A stretch of DNA of 64,000 bases from Sideroxydans sp. CL21 (GCF_902459525.1 NZ_LR699166.1:783501-847500); one strand, 5' to 3'; numbered from the stretch's first letter, positions 11,665 through 20,718 are shown. Notes: generated by a model from the sequence alone, not told the origin. Made by a program: numbers and translations.

Positions 11665-12900
11665 ATGCAAACCAATCTTCTCGACGCATTCAAACACACT
11701 GCCGACGGACAGGAGGCGGAGTCCATCCTGCGTGCCTGCGTGCATTGCGGATTCTGCACAGCTACCTGTCCCACTTACCAACTGCTGGGCAACGAGCTGG
11801 ACAGTCCGCGCGGACGCATCTACCTGATCAAGGAAATGCTCGAAGGTGCGGCAGTGACGGAAAAGACCATGCTGCATCTGGACCGCTGTCTCACCTGCCG
11901 CTCCTGCGAAACGACCTGCCCATCCGGTGTGCAGTATGGTCGCCTGGTGGACATCGGCCGCGCCTACGCCGAAGAAAAGACGGAGCGCAGCATCGGGCAA
12001 CGCATCCAGCGCGGGTTGCTGCGCAGGGTGTTGCCGCGCACGGCCGTTTTCAATTCCCTGCTGGCAGTCGGACGACTGATGCGCCCAATGCTGCCGGGCG
12101 GCGTGGCCAGGAGCATTCCCGTTGCACAGAAGGCGACAGCGCGTCCGACGGCGCGCCATGCCCGCACCATGCTGGTACTGGAAGGTTGCGTGCAACCCGG
12201 GCTGGCGCCCAACACCAATGCCGCGGCAGCGCGCGTGCTCGACAGGCTGGGCATCTCGCTGGTCAGCGCCGAAAAAGCCGGTTGCTGCGGTGCGGTCAGC
12301 TATCACCTGAATGCGCATGAGGACGGCCTGGACTATATGCGCCGCAACATCGACGCGTGGTATCCCCTTGTGGAACAGGGCGCGGAAGCGATCGTCATGA
12401 CCGCCAGCGGCTGCGGCGCGATGGTCAAGGAATACGGGCACCTGCTGCGCAACGACCCGGCGTATGCCGCGAACGCGGAACGCGTCTCGGGACTGACGCG
12501 CGACCTGAGCGAGATACTCGCCGCCGAGAAGGACGGTCTGTTGAACCTGCTCACACCGGGCCAGCGCGGCAAGGTGGCGTTCCATGCACCCTGTACCCTG
12601 CAGCACGGACAACGCATCGTCGGCGTGATTGAGCAATTGCTGACCAGGGCCGGTTATGAGCTGACTGCGGTGCCGGACAAGCACCTGTGCTGCGGCTCGG
12701 CGGGAACCTATTCGATCCTGCAGAAAGAGCTGTCGCAGCAATTGCTGCACAACAAGCTGGATGCGCTACAAAGCGGAAAGCCCGCGCAGATAGCCAGTGC
12801 CAACATCGGCTGCCAGACCCATCTGCAAAGTGGCACCGACATGCCGGTGCGTCACTGGATAGAGTTGCTGGACGATGCGCTGGCATCTGCTGCAAGATGA
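11665..12900 (+). CDS. glcF: Glycolate oxidase, iron-sulfur subunit GlcF
   Basis: This 411-residue protein has two 4Fe-4S motifs near the N-terminus (CVHCGFCTATCP, and CLTCRSCETTCP about 50 residues later). Two CCG-type cysteine-rich domains follow (AEKAGCCGAVSYH and KHLCCGSAGTYS), as in GlcF/LutA/GlpC. It carries electrons from the GlcD-GlcE flavins to membrane quinone. The ATG at 11665 leaves a five-base gap after glcE. With GlcD and GlcE this completes glycolate oxidase. Next to malate synthase it supplies a route from glycolate, for example from RuBisCO oxygenation, to malate. Confidence 0.95.
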   Translation: MQTNLLDAFKHTADGQEAESILRACVHCGFCTATCPTYQLLGNELDSPRGRIYLIKEMLEGAAVTEKTMLHLDRCLTCRSCETTCPSGVQYGRLVDIGRAYAEEKTERSIGQRIQRGLLRRVLPRTAVFNSLLAVGRLMRPMLPGGVARSIPVAQKATARPTARHARTMLVLEGCVQPGLAPNTNAAAARVLDRLGISLVSAEKAGCCGAVSYHLNAHEDGLDYMRRNIDAWYPLVEQGAEAIVMTASGCGAMVKEYGHLLRNDPAYAANAERVSGLTRDLSEILAAEKDGLLNLLTPGQRGKVAFHAPCTLQHGQRIVGVIEQLLTRAGYELTAVPDKHLCCGSAGTYSILQKELSQQLLHNKLDALQSGKPAQIASANIGCQTHLQSGTDMPVRHWIELLDDALASAAR

Positions 12901-12935
12901 ATTAAAACAAAATGACTTAAAGTTGGAGGTTGCTC

Positions 12936-13541
12936 ATGTCCAGTATCTGGAACGAACGATATGCCGGTGATGATTATCATTTTGGTACCGAGCCGAATGC
13001 CTTCCTGGTCTCTCAGCAAAGTCTGCTGAAGCCGGGAATGTCCTGTCTCGCCGTGGCCGACGGCGAAGGGCGCAACGGCGTGTGGCTGGCGGGGCACGGG
13101 CTGGATGTGCTGTCGGTGGACTCTTCGTCTGTTGCACAGGAAAAGGCCGCGAAGCTCGCGCGAGAACGCGGTGTCACGGTGAAGTTCGAGCAGGTCGACC
13201 TGGCGCAATGGGCCTGGGGCGAGAACCGCTTCGACATGGTCGCGGCGATCTTCATCCAGTTCGCCCCGCCCGACCTGCGCGAGCAGATGTTCGCGCACAT
13301 CAAGCGCTGCCTCAAACCGGGAGGGCTGCTATTGCTGCAGGGCTATACGCCGCGCCAGTTGCACTACCGCACCGGCGGGCCGTCGCAAGCCGAGAACCTC
13401 TATACCGAAGCCCTGTTGCGCAGCGCTTTCGACGACATGCAGATACTGCACCTGCGCGAGCACGACGACATCATCAGCGAAGGCTCGGGACACAGCGGCA
13501 TGTCGGCATTGATCGACCTGGTGGCACGCAAGCACCGCTGA
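12936..13541 (+). CDS. Class I SAM-dependent methyltransferase (TehB-like)
   Basis: This is a 201-residue protein. The opening YAGDDYHFGTEPNAFL and the SAM-binding loop VADGEGRNGVWLA are typical of the TehB/thiopurine-methyltransferase-like group often found beside metabolic operons. Motif FDMVAAIFIQF followed by LKPGGLLLLQGY completes the Rossmann-type fold. The ATG at 12936 has a perfect GGAGG site six bases upstream, preferred over a TTG at 12930. It follows glcF by 35 bases and may be read through from that operon. The methyl acceptor is unknown. Its stop codon abuts the stop of the convergent gene on the other strand with no spacer. Confidence 0.8.
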   Translation: MSSIWNERYAGDDYHFGTEPNAFLVSQQSLLKPGMSCLAVADGEGRNGVWLAGHGLDVLSVDSSSVAQEKAAKLARERGVTVKFEQVDLAQWAWGENRFDMVAAIFIQFAPPDLREQMFAHIKRCLKPGGLLLLQGYTPRQLHYRTGGPSQAENLYTEALLRSAFDDMQILHLREHDDIISEGSGHSGMSALIDLVARKHR

Positions 13542-14285
13542 TCAGTCTGCCCGGCCCGCATGCATGAACAGCGGCCACTCGATCTGGTATGTTTGTCCCT
13601 CTTGCCAGTGCCGACCGATCTCTTCGGCAAGTACGCTGACCGGGTCGAAGCCGTTTGCGGTCTGGAACCTTCCCACCGCCGACCAGCTGCGCAGGTAGCC
13701 GAGCAAGTGTTCGTGCGTCCACTCCTTGTGCAAGGAAAATGCCGGAGCGGCAATGCGTGAAAACGGGAATGAAAGATCGCGGTATCCATTCTCCACATGT
13801 TTGCGCTCGGGCGGCCAGTAAGCGCCTATTGTTTCGTCGTAGAAGCGATCCAGCACCTGTTGCAGTCCGGGATGATCGACCCGCAAGCGGTTATAGCCCC
13901 AGGCCGCGATGATGCCGAGCGGTTTCAATACGCGTTGTGTCTCGCCATAGAACCCGGGCAGGTCGAACCAGTGCAATGCTTGCGCGACGGTGACGATATC
14001 TACGGAGTGATCGGGCAAACCGCTGGCCTCGGCCGACGTTGCGCGATACTCGACGTTGGCGAGTGCAGGGGCGGAAGCCAATTGCGCGCTGCTGATGTCG
14101 GTCGCCAACACTTGTGCGAAACGCGAGGCCAGCGCGACAGTCGCCTGCCCGCTACCGGCACCGCAATCCCATGCCATCTTGCGTTGCGGCGCGATGCCCG
14201 CGAGCCAGTCGAACAATTCATCCGGATATGACGGCCTGAACGCGGCATATTGTCCGGCAACCGGAGTGAAATGGTCCCGACTCAT
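13542..14285 (-). CDS. Class I SAM-dependent methyltransferase (Methyltransf_11-like)
   Basis: This is a 247-residue protein. The start SRDHFTPVAGQYAAFRPSYP, the SAM motif I WDCGAGSGQATVAL and the later TVAQALHWFDLPGF match a widespread family of small-molecule methyltransferases in bacteria. The gene starts 10 bases after the end of trxC on the same strand, so the two are probably one transcript. Its stop codon touches the stop of the rightward methyltransferase, leaving no terminator space between the convergent transcripts. The substrate is unknown. Confidence 0.8.
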   Translation of the reverse strand: MSRDHFTPVAGQYAAFRPSYPDELFDWLAGIAPQRKMAWDCGAGSGQATVALASRFAQVLATDISSAQLASAPALANVEYRATSAEASGLPDHSVDIVTVAQALHWFDLPGFYGETQRVLKPLGIIAAWGYNRLRVDHPGLQQVLDRFYDETIGAYWPPERKHVENGYRDLSFPFSRIAAPAFSLHKEWTHEHLLGYLRSWSAVGRFQTANGFDPVSVLAEEIGRHWQEGQTYQIEWPLFMHAGRAD

Positions 14286-14295
14286 CGTTCTCGAT

Positions 14296-14730
14296 TCAGG
14301 ACTTTGATTTTATCCACGACTCGATCAGTGCCGCGTCCATCGCTCCGGACTTGCGTGCGATCTCTTTTCCACCCCTGAACAGCGCCAGTGTCGGAATGCT
14401 CTGGATATTGTATTGCGCTGCGATCTGCTGCGCTTCTTCCGTGTTCAGTTTGGCGACGCGCAGTTCCGGCTCCAGGCGTTGTGCAGCCTTTTCATAGGCA
14501 GGCGCCATCATGCGGCAGGGGCCGCACCACGGCGCCCAGAAGTCCACCAGCACCGGAATATCGTTGCGCGAGATGTGCAGCATGAAATTTTGCTCGGTCA
14601 GTTCAAGCGGGTGTGCGGTGAACAAGGCCTGTTTGCATTTGCCGCAGGTGGGTTGTTCGGAAAGCTTTTCGGCAGGAACGCGGTTCACTGCGTCGCAATG
14701 CGGGCAGACAATATGTTTGGAGTCGCTCAT
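14296..14730 (-). CDS. trxC: Thioredoxin 2 (TrxC type)
   Basis: This 144-residue thioredoxin has the N-terminal zinc-binding extension that separates TrxC from TrxA: CPHCDAVNR and CGKC form the two cysteine pairs. The redox site is WCGPC inside VDFWAPWCGPCRMMAP. It reduces protein disulfides in the cytoplasm, and the zinc domain is associated with oxidative-stress roles. The ATG is followed by the polar start SDSKHIVCPHC. The gene leads a two-gene unit with the methyltransferase downstream. In gammaproteobacteria trxC is under OxyR, but no clear site is visible here. Confidence 0.95.
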   Translation of the reverse strand: MSDSKHIVCPHCDAVNRVPAEKLSEQPTCGKCKQALFTAHPLELTEQNFMLHISRNDIPVLVDFWAPWCGPCRMMAPAYEKAAQRLEPELRVAKLNTEEAQQIAAQYNIQSIPTLALFRGGKEIARKSGAMDAALIESWIKSKS

Positions 14731-14852
14731 GATGATCTCAGTAAATTAGAAAGTTCTAATATACGGAGTGTGTCGCGAAATTTCAACCCGGCCGATCCAT
14801 TAGCCACAAAATAATTATGGTGAACGTGCAGGGCGGTATCAAGAATACGGAC

Positions 14853-15698
14853 TCAGGGCAGCGCTATCCGCATCGACAGATCGATCGCTTTGACGTCCTT
14901 GGTCAGCGCGCCGATCGAGATGCGATCCACCCCGGTTTCCGCTACCAGGTGTACGTTCTCCAGCGTGATGCCGCCGGAAGCTTCCAGCTCGGCTCGCTTC
15001 GCGGCATGGTTCACCGCGAGGCGCATGTCGGCCATCGAGAAATTGTCGAGCAAAACAAGTCGTGCCCCCGCGTTCAGCGCCTCATCCAGCTGTGCCAACG
15101 TTTCCACCTCGATCTGGATAGACACGCCGGGCGGGATGATCCGGAACGCGTGCTCCAGTACTTCGCCGACACCGCCAGCTGCCGCGATGTGGTTCTCCTT
15201 GATCAGCACGCCGTCGAATAAACCGATGCGCTGGTTATGCCCGCCACCCACTCTCACCGCATGTTTCTGTGCCAGTCGCAGGCCGGGCAGCGTCTTGCGC
15301 GTATCCATGATCCTGGCCTGCGTGTTGCTTGTCGCTTCGACGTAGCGTCGAGTCAGCGTGGCGACGGCCGACAGGGTCTGCAGGAAATTCAGTGCCGGTC
15401 GCTCGGCGGTGAGCATCGCCCGCGCATTGCCGTGAATCTCGCACAGGACCTGGTTCGCCTCAATGTTGGCGCCTTCTTGTGCCTTCCAGCCGATCTTGCA
15501 GTCCGGATCGAGAGTGAGGAAGCACTCCTCGAACCACAACGTGCCGCACAGCACGGCTGCTTCGCGCGTGATGACGGTAGCGTGCGCCTGCATGTGTTCC
15601 GGGATCAGTTGCGCGGTGAGGTCGTTGTCATAGCCGTCCTCAGTCAAGGCTGCGATGACGTTGGCGCGGATGGTGTGTGCGAGTGGTGTGTGGGGCAT
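14853..15698 (-). CDS. nadC: Quinolinate phosphoribosyltransferase (carboxylating)
   Basis: This 281-residue enzyme converts quinolinate and PRPP to nicotinate mononucleotide in NAD synthesis. Recognisable stretches are ALTEDGYDNDLTAQLIP at the N-terminus, AERPALNFLQTLSAVATLTR, MDTRKTLPGLRLAQKHAVRVGGGHNQR, VLIKENHI and SGGITLENV near the C-terminus. The ATG at 15698 gives the normal family length and N-terminus (PHTPLAHTIRANV); further upstream codons would only add a non-conserved leader. It is divergent from clpB, and the spacer holds the clpB promoter. No nadA or nadB is adjacent. Confidence 0.95.
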   Translation of the reverse strand: MPHTPLAHTIRANVIAALTEDGYDNDLTAQLIPEHMQAHATVITREAAVLCGTLWFEECFLTLDPDCKIGWKAQEGANIEANQVLCEIHGNARAMLTAERPALNFLQTLSAVATLTRRYVEATSNTQARIMDTRKTLPGLRLAQKHAVRVGGGHNQRIGLFDGVLIKENHIAAAGGVGEVLEHAFRIIPPGVSIQIEVETLAQLDEALNAGARLVLLDNFSMADMRLAVNHAAKRAELEASGGITLENVHLVAETGVDRISIGALTKDVKAIDLSMRIALP

Positions 15699-15745
15699 GG
15701 TACATATCCGTGAATGGGGGCGTAGTATAAGGGAAGGAGCAGGGG

Positions 15746-15774
15746 GTTGAAATTGCCGCGGCATACCCCATTTA
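15746..15774 (+). promoter_or_regulatory. Sigma-32 (heat-shock) type promoter for clpB
   Basis: GTTGAAA (15746-15752) and CCCCATTTA (15766-15774) are separated by 13 bases. The known RpoH consensus is CTTGAAA, 13-15 bases, CCCCATnTa, so the -10 matches completely and the -35 in six of seven. It points at clpB, a classic RpoH target, but lies 237 bases upstream of the clpB start because a palindromic element fills the leader. Confidence 0.75.
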
Positions 15775-15793
15775 TCCGCTAGTCAGATATTCC

Positions 15794-15997
15794 AAAAGAC
15801 CTTCGCACAACGTTACGAGCGCAGGTCAGACGAGGCGGAGAGTGGTGAGAAACCGGAATGTATGCCTTATACATGAGGATTTTGAGCCATTCTCCGACGA
15901 AGTATCACCAAGCGCATAACCAATGACTTGGTTGGCGTAGTTTGCCAACTTAGTCAGATGGCTAGTAGTTCGATCAGTAGTTATGCGAAGGTCTTTT
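15794..15997. repeat. 204-bp inverted-repeat element in the clpB leader
   Basis: The segment is bounded by a perfect 14-bp inverted repeat: AAAAGACCTTCGCA at 15794-15807 and its complement at 15984-15997. It has no coding capacity. Its right half (about 15917-15969) holds a palindrome with GACTTGGTTGGC and GCCAAC arms. That palindrome recurs nested in the recombinase gene (39371-39420) and, split in two, at 47.33-47.6 kb. The right end abuts the clpB ribosome-binding site (GAGGAG, 15999-16004). It looks like a MITE-type or remnant insertion element between the heat-shock promoter and clpB; no clear target duplication is visible. Confidence 0.7.
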
Positions 15998-16010
15998 TGA
16001 GGAGTGCACC

Positions 16011-18596
16011 ATGCGTTTTGAAAAATTCACCACCAAACTGCAACAGGCCCTGTCCGATGCCCAGAGCCTGGCCGTGGGCGGCGACAACCAGTTCATCGAG
16101 CCGCAGCACCTGCTGCTGGCCTTGCTCAACGACGCCGACAGCGGGGCAGCTTCGCTGCTGGCCCGCGCGGGCGGCAACGTCAACGCGCTGAAAACCGCGC
16201 TCAACGATGCTGTGTCGCGTCTGCCCAAGGTGGAGGGCACCGGCGGCGAGGTGCAGGTCGGGCGAGATCTGAGCAACCTGTTCAACCTCACCGACAAGGA
16301 AGCGCAGAAGCGCGGTGACCAGTTCATCGCTTCCGAGATGTTTCTGCTGGCTCTCACCGGCGACAAAGGCGAGTGCGGGCGCTTGCTCAAGCAGCACGGC
16401 GTGACGCGCGGACCGCTGGAAACGGCCATTAACGCGGTGCGCGGGGGTGAGTCCGTCGGTTCGCAAGAGGCCGAAGGCCAGCGCGAGTCGCTGAAAAAAT
16501 ACTGCGTAGACCTGACCGAACGCGCCCGCCAGGGCAAGCTCGACCCCGTGATCGGACGCGACGACGAGATCCGTCGCGCCATCCAGGTGCTGCAGCGCCG
16601 CACCAAGAACAACCCCGTACTGATCGGCGAACCCGGTGTGGGCAAAACCGCCATCGTCGAAGGTCTGGCGCAGCGCATCATTAACGGTGAAGTGCCGGAT
16701 TCGCTCAGAAACAAAAAAGTGTTGAGCCTGGATATGGCCGCTTTGCTGGCCGGAGCGAAATATCGGGGCGAATTCGAAGAGCGCCTGAAGAACGTGCTGA
16801 AAGAGATTGCCCAGGAAGAAGGGAAGATCATTGTCTTCATCGACGAGTTGCACACCATGGTCGGCGCAGGCAAGGCGGAGGGCGCGATGGATGCGGGCAA
16901 TATGCTCAAGCCCGCCTTGGCGCGCGGCGAGTTGCATTGCGTTGGCGCAACCACGCTGGACGAATACCGCAAATACATCGAAAAGGATGCCGCACTGGAA
17001 CGCCGTTTCCAGAAGGTGCTGGTGGACGAACCTTCCGTCGAATCGACCATCGCCATCCTGCGCGGATTGAAAGAGAAATATGAAGTGCACCACGGTGTGG
17101 TGATCACCGACCCCGCCATCGTTGCCGCGGCGGAATTGTCGCACCGCTACATCACCGACCGCTTCCTGCCGGACAAGGCCATTGACCTCATCGATGAAGC
17201 CGCATCGCGCATGAAAATGGAAATCGATTCCAAGCCGGAGGTGATGGACAAGCTCGAACGCCGCATGATCCAGTTGAAGATCGAGCGCGAGGCGGTGAAA
17301 AAGGAAAAGGACGAAGGCTCGAAAAAGCGTTTCGCCCTGATCGAGAACGAGATCAAATTGCTGGAGCGCGAGTATGCCGACCTCGAAGAAATCTGGAAGG
17401 CGGAAAAGGGCGCAGCCCAAGGTGCGGCCAACGTGAAGGAAGAGATCGAGAACGCGCGTGCCGAGATCGTCAGGTTGCAGCGCGAAGGCAAGCTGGAAAA
17501 AGTGGCCGAGATCCAATACGGCAAGTTGCCGCAACTGGAAGCGAAACTGAAGGAAGCCGCACAGCGCGAAGCCGAAGGTGGCGCGAGCAAGAACCGGTTG
17601 CTGCGCACCCAGGTTGGTGCGGAAGAGATCGCGGAAGTGGTGAGCCGTGCCACCGGCATTCCCGTGAGCAAGATGATGACGGGCGAGCGCGACAAGCTGC
17701 TGCAAATGGAAGACAAGCTGCACGAGCGCGTCGTGGGTCAGGACGAGGCAGTGCGCCTCGTGTCAGATGCGATCCGCCGTTCGCGTTCCGGTCTGTCCGA
17801 TCCGAACCGTCCGTATGGCTCATTCCTGTTCCTGGGTCCCACCGGCGTGGGCAAGACCGAGCTGTGCAAGGCGCTGGCCGGTTTCATGTTCGACTCCGAG
17901 GATCATCTGATCCGCATCGACATGAGCGAATACATGGAGAAGCATTCCGTCGCGCGCCTGATCGGTGCGCCGCCCGGCTATGTCGGCTATGAGGAAGGCG
18001 GCGGCTTGACCGAGGCGGTGCGCCGCAAACCGTACAGCGTCATCCTGCTGGATGAGGTGGAGAAGGCGCACCCGGATGTGTTCAATGTCCTGCTGCAGGC
18101 GCTGGACGACGGACGCATGACCGACGGCCAGGGCCGTACCGTGGACTTCAAGAACACCGTGATCGTGATGACTTCCAACCTGGGTTCGCAGATGATCCAG
18201 CAGATGTCCGGCGACGACTACCAAGTGATCAAGTTGGCGGTGATGTCCGAGGTGAAGAACTACTTCCGCCCGGAGTTCATCAACCGTATCGACGAGGTCG
18301 TGGTGTTCCACGCGCTGGACGAGACGAACATCAAGTCCATCGCGCGCATCCAGCTGCAGTATCTGGAAAAACGCCTGGCCGCGATGGAGATGAAGCTGAC
18401 CATCAGCGATGCCGCACTGGCGGAGATCGCCAATGCGGGCTTCGACCCGGTGTACGGTGCGCGTCCGTTGAAGCGCGCCATCCAGGCGCAACTGGAAAAC
18501 CCGCTGGCCAAGCAGATACTGGAAGGCCGTTTTGCCGCCAAGGACACCATCAAGGTGGACTGCAAGGGCGGGGTGATGAAGTTCGATAAGGGTTAA
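16011..18596 (+). CDS. clpB: ATP-dependent disaggregase ClpB
   Basis: This 861-residue AAA+ chaperone has an N-terminal Clp_N repeat domain. The first ATPase domain shows GEPGVGKTA near residue 206 and [10 protein letters not shown]. The coiled-coil middle domain (~410-530) is rich in Lys/Glu and is the mark of ClpB. The second ATPase domain shows GPTGVGKTE near 609, [12 protein letters not shown], and a ClpB_D2-small C-terminus. With DnaK it rescues aggregated proteins. A GAGGAG site precedes the ATG. A sigma-32-type promoter lies upstream, separated from the gene by a palindromic repeat element. A strong hairpin terminator follows at 18687. Confidence 0.98.
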   Translation: MRFEKFTTKLQQALSDAQSLAVGGDNQFIEPQHLLLALLNDADSGAASLLARAGGNVNALKTALNDAVSRLPKVEGTGGEVQVGRDLSNLFNLTDKEAQKRGDQFIASEMFLLALTGDKGECGRLLKQHGVTRGPLETAINAVRGGESVGSQEAEGQRESLKKYCVDLTERARQGKLDPVIGRDDEIRRAIQVLQRRTKNNPVLIGEPGVGKTAIVEGLAQRIINGEVPDSLRNKKVLSLDMAALLAGAKYRGEFEERLKNVLKEIAQEEGKIIVFIDELHTMVGAGKAEGAMDAGNMLKPALARGELHCVGATTLDEYRKYIEKDAALERRFQKVLVDEPSVESTIAILRGLKEKYEVHHGVVITDPAIVAAAELSHRYITDRFLPDKAIDLIDEAASRMKMEIDSKPEVMDKLERRMIQLKIEREAVKKEKDEGSKKRFALIENEIKLLEREYADLEEIWKAEKGAAQGAANVKEEIENARAEIVRLQREGKLEKVAEIQYGKLPQLEAKLKEAAQREAEGGASKNRLLRTQVGAEEIAEVVSRATGIPVSKMMTGERDKLLQMEDKLHERVVGQDEAVRLVSDAIRRSRSGLSDPNRPYGSFLFLGPTGVGKTELCKALAGFMFDSEDHLIRIDMSEYMEKHSVARLIGAPPGYVGYEEGGGLTEAVRRKPYSVILLDEVEKAHPDVFNVLLQALDDGRMTDGQGRTVDFKNTVIVMTSNLGSQMIQQMSGDDYQVIKLAVMSEVKNYFRPEFINRIDEVVVFHALDETNIKSIARIQLQYLEKRLAAMEMKLTISDAALAEIANAGFDPVYGARPLKRAIQAQLENPLAKQILEGRFAAKDTIKVDCKGGVMKFDKG

Positions 18597-18686
18597 GCCG
18601 TTCGCCCCATTCGTCATTTTGGCGAAGGCCGGAATCCAGTGTATTTATATCGCTGGACACCGGCCTTCGCCGGTGCGACGAGTTGT

Positions 18687-18716
18687 GGGGTGCGCCAGCG
18701 CACCCCGTTTTATTTT
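18687..18716 (+). terminator. Rho-independent terminator after clpB
   Basis: An 8-9 bp GC-rich stem (GGGGTGCG 18687-18694, CGCACCCC 18699-18706) is followed by GTTTTATTTT. It lies ~90 bases after the clpB stop. Just upstream, 18620-18675 carries another inverted repeat (AAGGCCGGAATCCAG with CTGGACACCGGCCTT), a dispersed palindrome type. Confidence 0.8.
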
Positions 18717-18744
18717 CTAATTGCAAACACCCGGATTAACAAAA

Positions 18745-19047
18745 ATGCAGATCAAATACGTATTGAACCCACCGTCAAATTCCCGCAGCCCGTTGCGCAA
18801 ACTGGTGGCATTGATCCTGACGGTGGCAACGGTTGTTTTTGCGTTGATGTTTTCGGCTGTGTTGCTTGCGGTTATCGCGATCATCGGCACGATGGTCTGG
18901 GCATATGTGTGGTGGAAAACGCGTGAGCTGCGGAAACACATGCGCGATTTTTCCCGGCCCGAGGTTGCGCGCGAGGCAAAGGCCAGCAATGACGAGGTAT
19001 TCGAGGGGGAAGTAATACGTGTGGTCGAGCCGCGGGATGTGAAATGA
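18745..19047 (+). CDS. Small membrane protein of unknown function
   Basis: A 100-residue protein. After a short basic start there is a long hydrophobic stretch (about residues 20-60) that could form one or two membrane helices. A charged cytoplasmic tail follows (KTRELRKHMRDFSRPE, then DEVFEGEVIRVVE). The tail's EGEVIRVV ending resembles that of short betaproteobacterial membrane proteins annotated as hypothetical. The ATG at 18745 is preferred over a TTG at 18721. It lies after the clpB terminator and probably has its own promoter. No function is proposed. Confidence 0.65.
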   Translation: MQIKYVLNPPSNSRSPLRKLVALILTVATVVFALMFSAVLLAVIAIIGTMVWAYVWWKTRELRKHMRDFSRPEVAREAKASNDEVFEGEVIRVVEPRDVK

Positions 19048-19332
19048 CGATGAAGGTCGGCAAATCTTTCAGTTCAGCCGGGAACCCGCACCCACCCTTC
19101 CGTTAGCCGTCTGGCGCTCCGGCTAATCACCGCTCTGGTGATAGTTCATTCGCCGTTCTTGATTGCCGCAGTTTCCCGACCAGTCGATGACGGGCGATTC
19201 GACGCGTATACACGGTGGGGATTTTCAATTGAGTCATGGGCAGTCACCAGTGGATATTCGGCCAACCCCTGTTCAGGTAGACTGCAACGGCAGGGGATGC
19301 GCTTTGTCCCTGAGATGGAATGGAGAGATGTG

Positions 19333-19602
19333 ATGGGATCGCCGGTCGTGATCAAGATGCCGAAGTATCCGGAATGCTGGACCGCCTGCGGAAACTGCGC
19401 CAACGGCGATATCGTCGTGCAAAGCGTGCTGGTATCACCGGGGGACAAAGTGAAGCGGGACGACACCATCATCGTTCTGGAAACCGGCAAGGTCGCGATC
19501 GACATCCCGTCGCCTTACGAAGGAACCATCACCGAGGTGTGCGTGCAGGAATTCGACCCCATAGACCAAGGCGAAGTTATCGCCCTGATCGAAGTCGCCT
19601 GA
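19333..19602 (+). CDS. Stand-alone lipoyl/biotinyl-attachment domain protein
   Basis: An 89-residue single-domain protein. Residues ~30-60 read GDKVKRDDTIIVLETGK then VAIDIPSPYEG. That is the lipoyl-domain hairpin, with Lys at the attachment position (ETGKVAID, compared with ETDKV in dehydrogenase E2 subunits). The N-terminus is unusual in having three cysteines, CWTACGNC (C-x3-C-x2-C), just before the domain. The ATG at 19333 has GGAGAG five bases upstream; an ATG at 19315 would add six residues. No E2 catalytic domain, carboxylase or dehydrogenase lies nearby, so it probably acts as a free carrier or redox protein. A GCCTGA/TCAGGC hairpin overlaps its stop codon and may end transcription. 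Confidence 0.8.
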   Translation: MGSPVVIKMPKYPECWTACGNCANGDIVVQSVLVSPGDKVKRDDTIIVLETGKVAIDIPSPYEGTITEVCVQEFDPIDQGEVIALIEVA

Positions 19603-19620
19603 ATAATGATCAGGCGGTGA

Positions 19621-20718
19621 CTATTTTGCTTTCACCGCCCTGGCACGCAACTGCCCGCAAGCCCCCTCGATTTCCTGTCCCGCCGAATCTCTTACTCTCG
19701 AATAGATGCCTTGGCCGTTCAGCCGTTGCGCCATCGCCGCAATCCGTGCGGTCGAAGGGCGGCGATAAGTCAGTCCGTCGACTTCGTTGAAGGGAATGAA
19801 ATTCATGATGGCGTATTTGCCCGAAAGGAGCTCGGCGATGCGCTGCAGTTCCGCATCGTTGTCGTTCATCCCTTCGATCAATGTCCATTGATATTGCACC
19901 GGATACCCGGTCGCGCGTGCATACACCTCGGCGCGTTCCACCAACTCTTCGATCGCAATCTGCGGTGCCTGTGGCAGCAGTTTTGCGCGCAGAGCAGCAT
20001 CGGTGGTGTGCAGCGACAGGGCGAGTGCAGGTTTTACTTTCTCCACAGGCAACCGCTCAAACACCCGCAGATCCCCCACCGTGGAGAACACCAGATTCTT
20101 GTGCCCGATATTGCCCTGCGTGCCCAGCAGCTGAATAGCCTCCAGCACATTGTCGAGATTGTGGGCCGGTTCGCCCATGCCCATGAATACCACCTTGCTT
20201 ACCGCGCGGCGTTTGCGCGCGAGCACCACCTGGGCGACGATCTCGGCACTGCCGAGCTGCCGCAGCAAGCCGTTGCGACCGCTCATGCAGAAGACACAGC
20301 CCACAGCGCAACCCACCTGCGTCGAAATGCACAGACCGCCGCGCGGCAGCAACACGCTTTCCACCATCTGGCCATCGGCCAGTTCCACCAGCAATCGTGC
20401 GACGCCTTCGTTATGGGAAGATGCGCGTAGCGCGACGTTTGCCCCCTCTCCCGCATTGCGGGGGAGGGTTGGGGAGGGGGAACTGTCATGGCTACCATGA
20501 CAGTTGGCAGGATGTTCGCTGCGCAGGTGAGCAAGCCCATTCAACTCCGCCTCGATGGCGGGCAACTCATTTCGCAGCGCGAGCGGAAAGAAAGATTCTG
20601 CTGGGCTGTGCGTTCTGTCGTACGAGCACACCTGGCTCCAACCGCGCAGCAAACGATCCTCGTGGCACGGCTTGGCGCCGAGATCGTGCAGACGCTGGCG
20701 GAGGTGGGAGATGCGCAT
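19621..20718 (-). CDS. RlmN/Cfr-family radical SAM RNA methyltransferase, with an in-frame repeat insertion
   Basis: A radical SAM protein of ~365 residues. CAVGCVFC (CX3CX2C) binds the 4Fe-4S cluster. VFMGMGEPAHNLDNV and SLHTTDAALRAKLLP are RlmN-type motifs, and GACGQL near the C-terminus carries the Cys that is methylated during catalysis. The family methylates C2 of an adenosine in 23S rRNA (A2503) or tRNA. Between the N-terminal domain and the core, ~30 residues (SPSPTLPRNAGEG region) are encoded by a dispersed repeat (20442-20505) that keeps the frame. The ATG at 20718 is chosen; a TTG at 20742 is possible and neither has a good ribosome-binding site. The sequence is more divergent than typical RlmN, so it may be a paralogue rather than the housekeeping enzyme. 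Confidence 0.82.
   Translation of the reverse strand: MRISHLRQRLHDLGAKPCHEDRLLRGWSQVCSYDRTHSPAESFFPLALRNELPAIEAELNGLAHLRSEHPANCHGSHDSSPSPTLPRNAGEGANVALRASSHNEGVARLLVELADGQMVESVLLPRGGLCISTQVGCAVGCVFCMSGRNGLLRQLGSAEIVAQVVLARKRRAVSKVVFMGMGEPAHNLDNVLEAIQLLGTQGNIGHKNLVFSTVGDLRVFERLPVEKVKPALALSLHTTDAALRAKLLPQAPQIAIEELVERAEVYARATGYPVQYQWTLIEGMNDNDAELQRIAELLSGKYAIMNFIPFNEVDGLTYRRPSTARIAAMAQRLNGQGIYSRVRDSAGQEIEGACGQLRARAVKAK
20442..20505. repeat. Dispersed palindromic repeat inside the RlmN-like gene
   Basis: CCCCCTCTCCCGCATTGCGG and the following GGGAGGGTTGGGGAGGGGG belong to the common proteobacterial intergenic repeat of the CCCTCTCCC...GGGAGAGGG kind. A second copy is intergenic at 50590-50623. 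Next to it is a perfect palindrome with 11-bp arms (AACTGTCATGG/CCATGACAGTT, 20481-20505). Here both lie within a coding region and are translated in frame. Confidence 0.7.
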
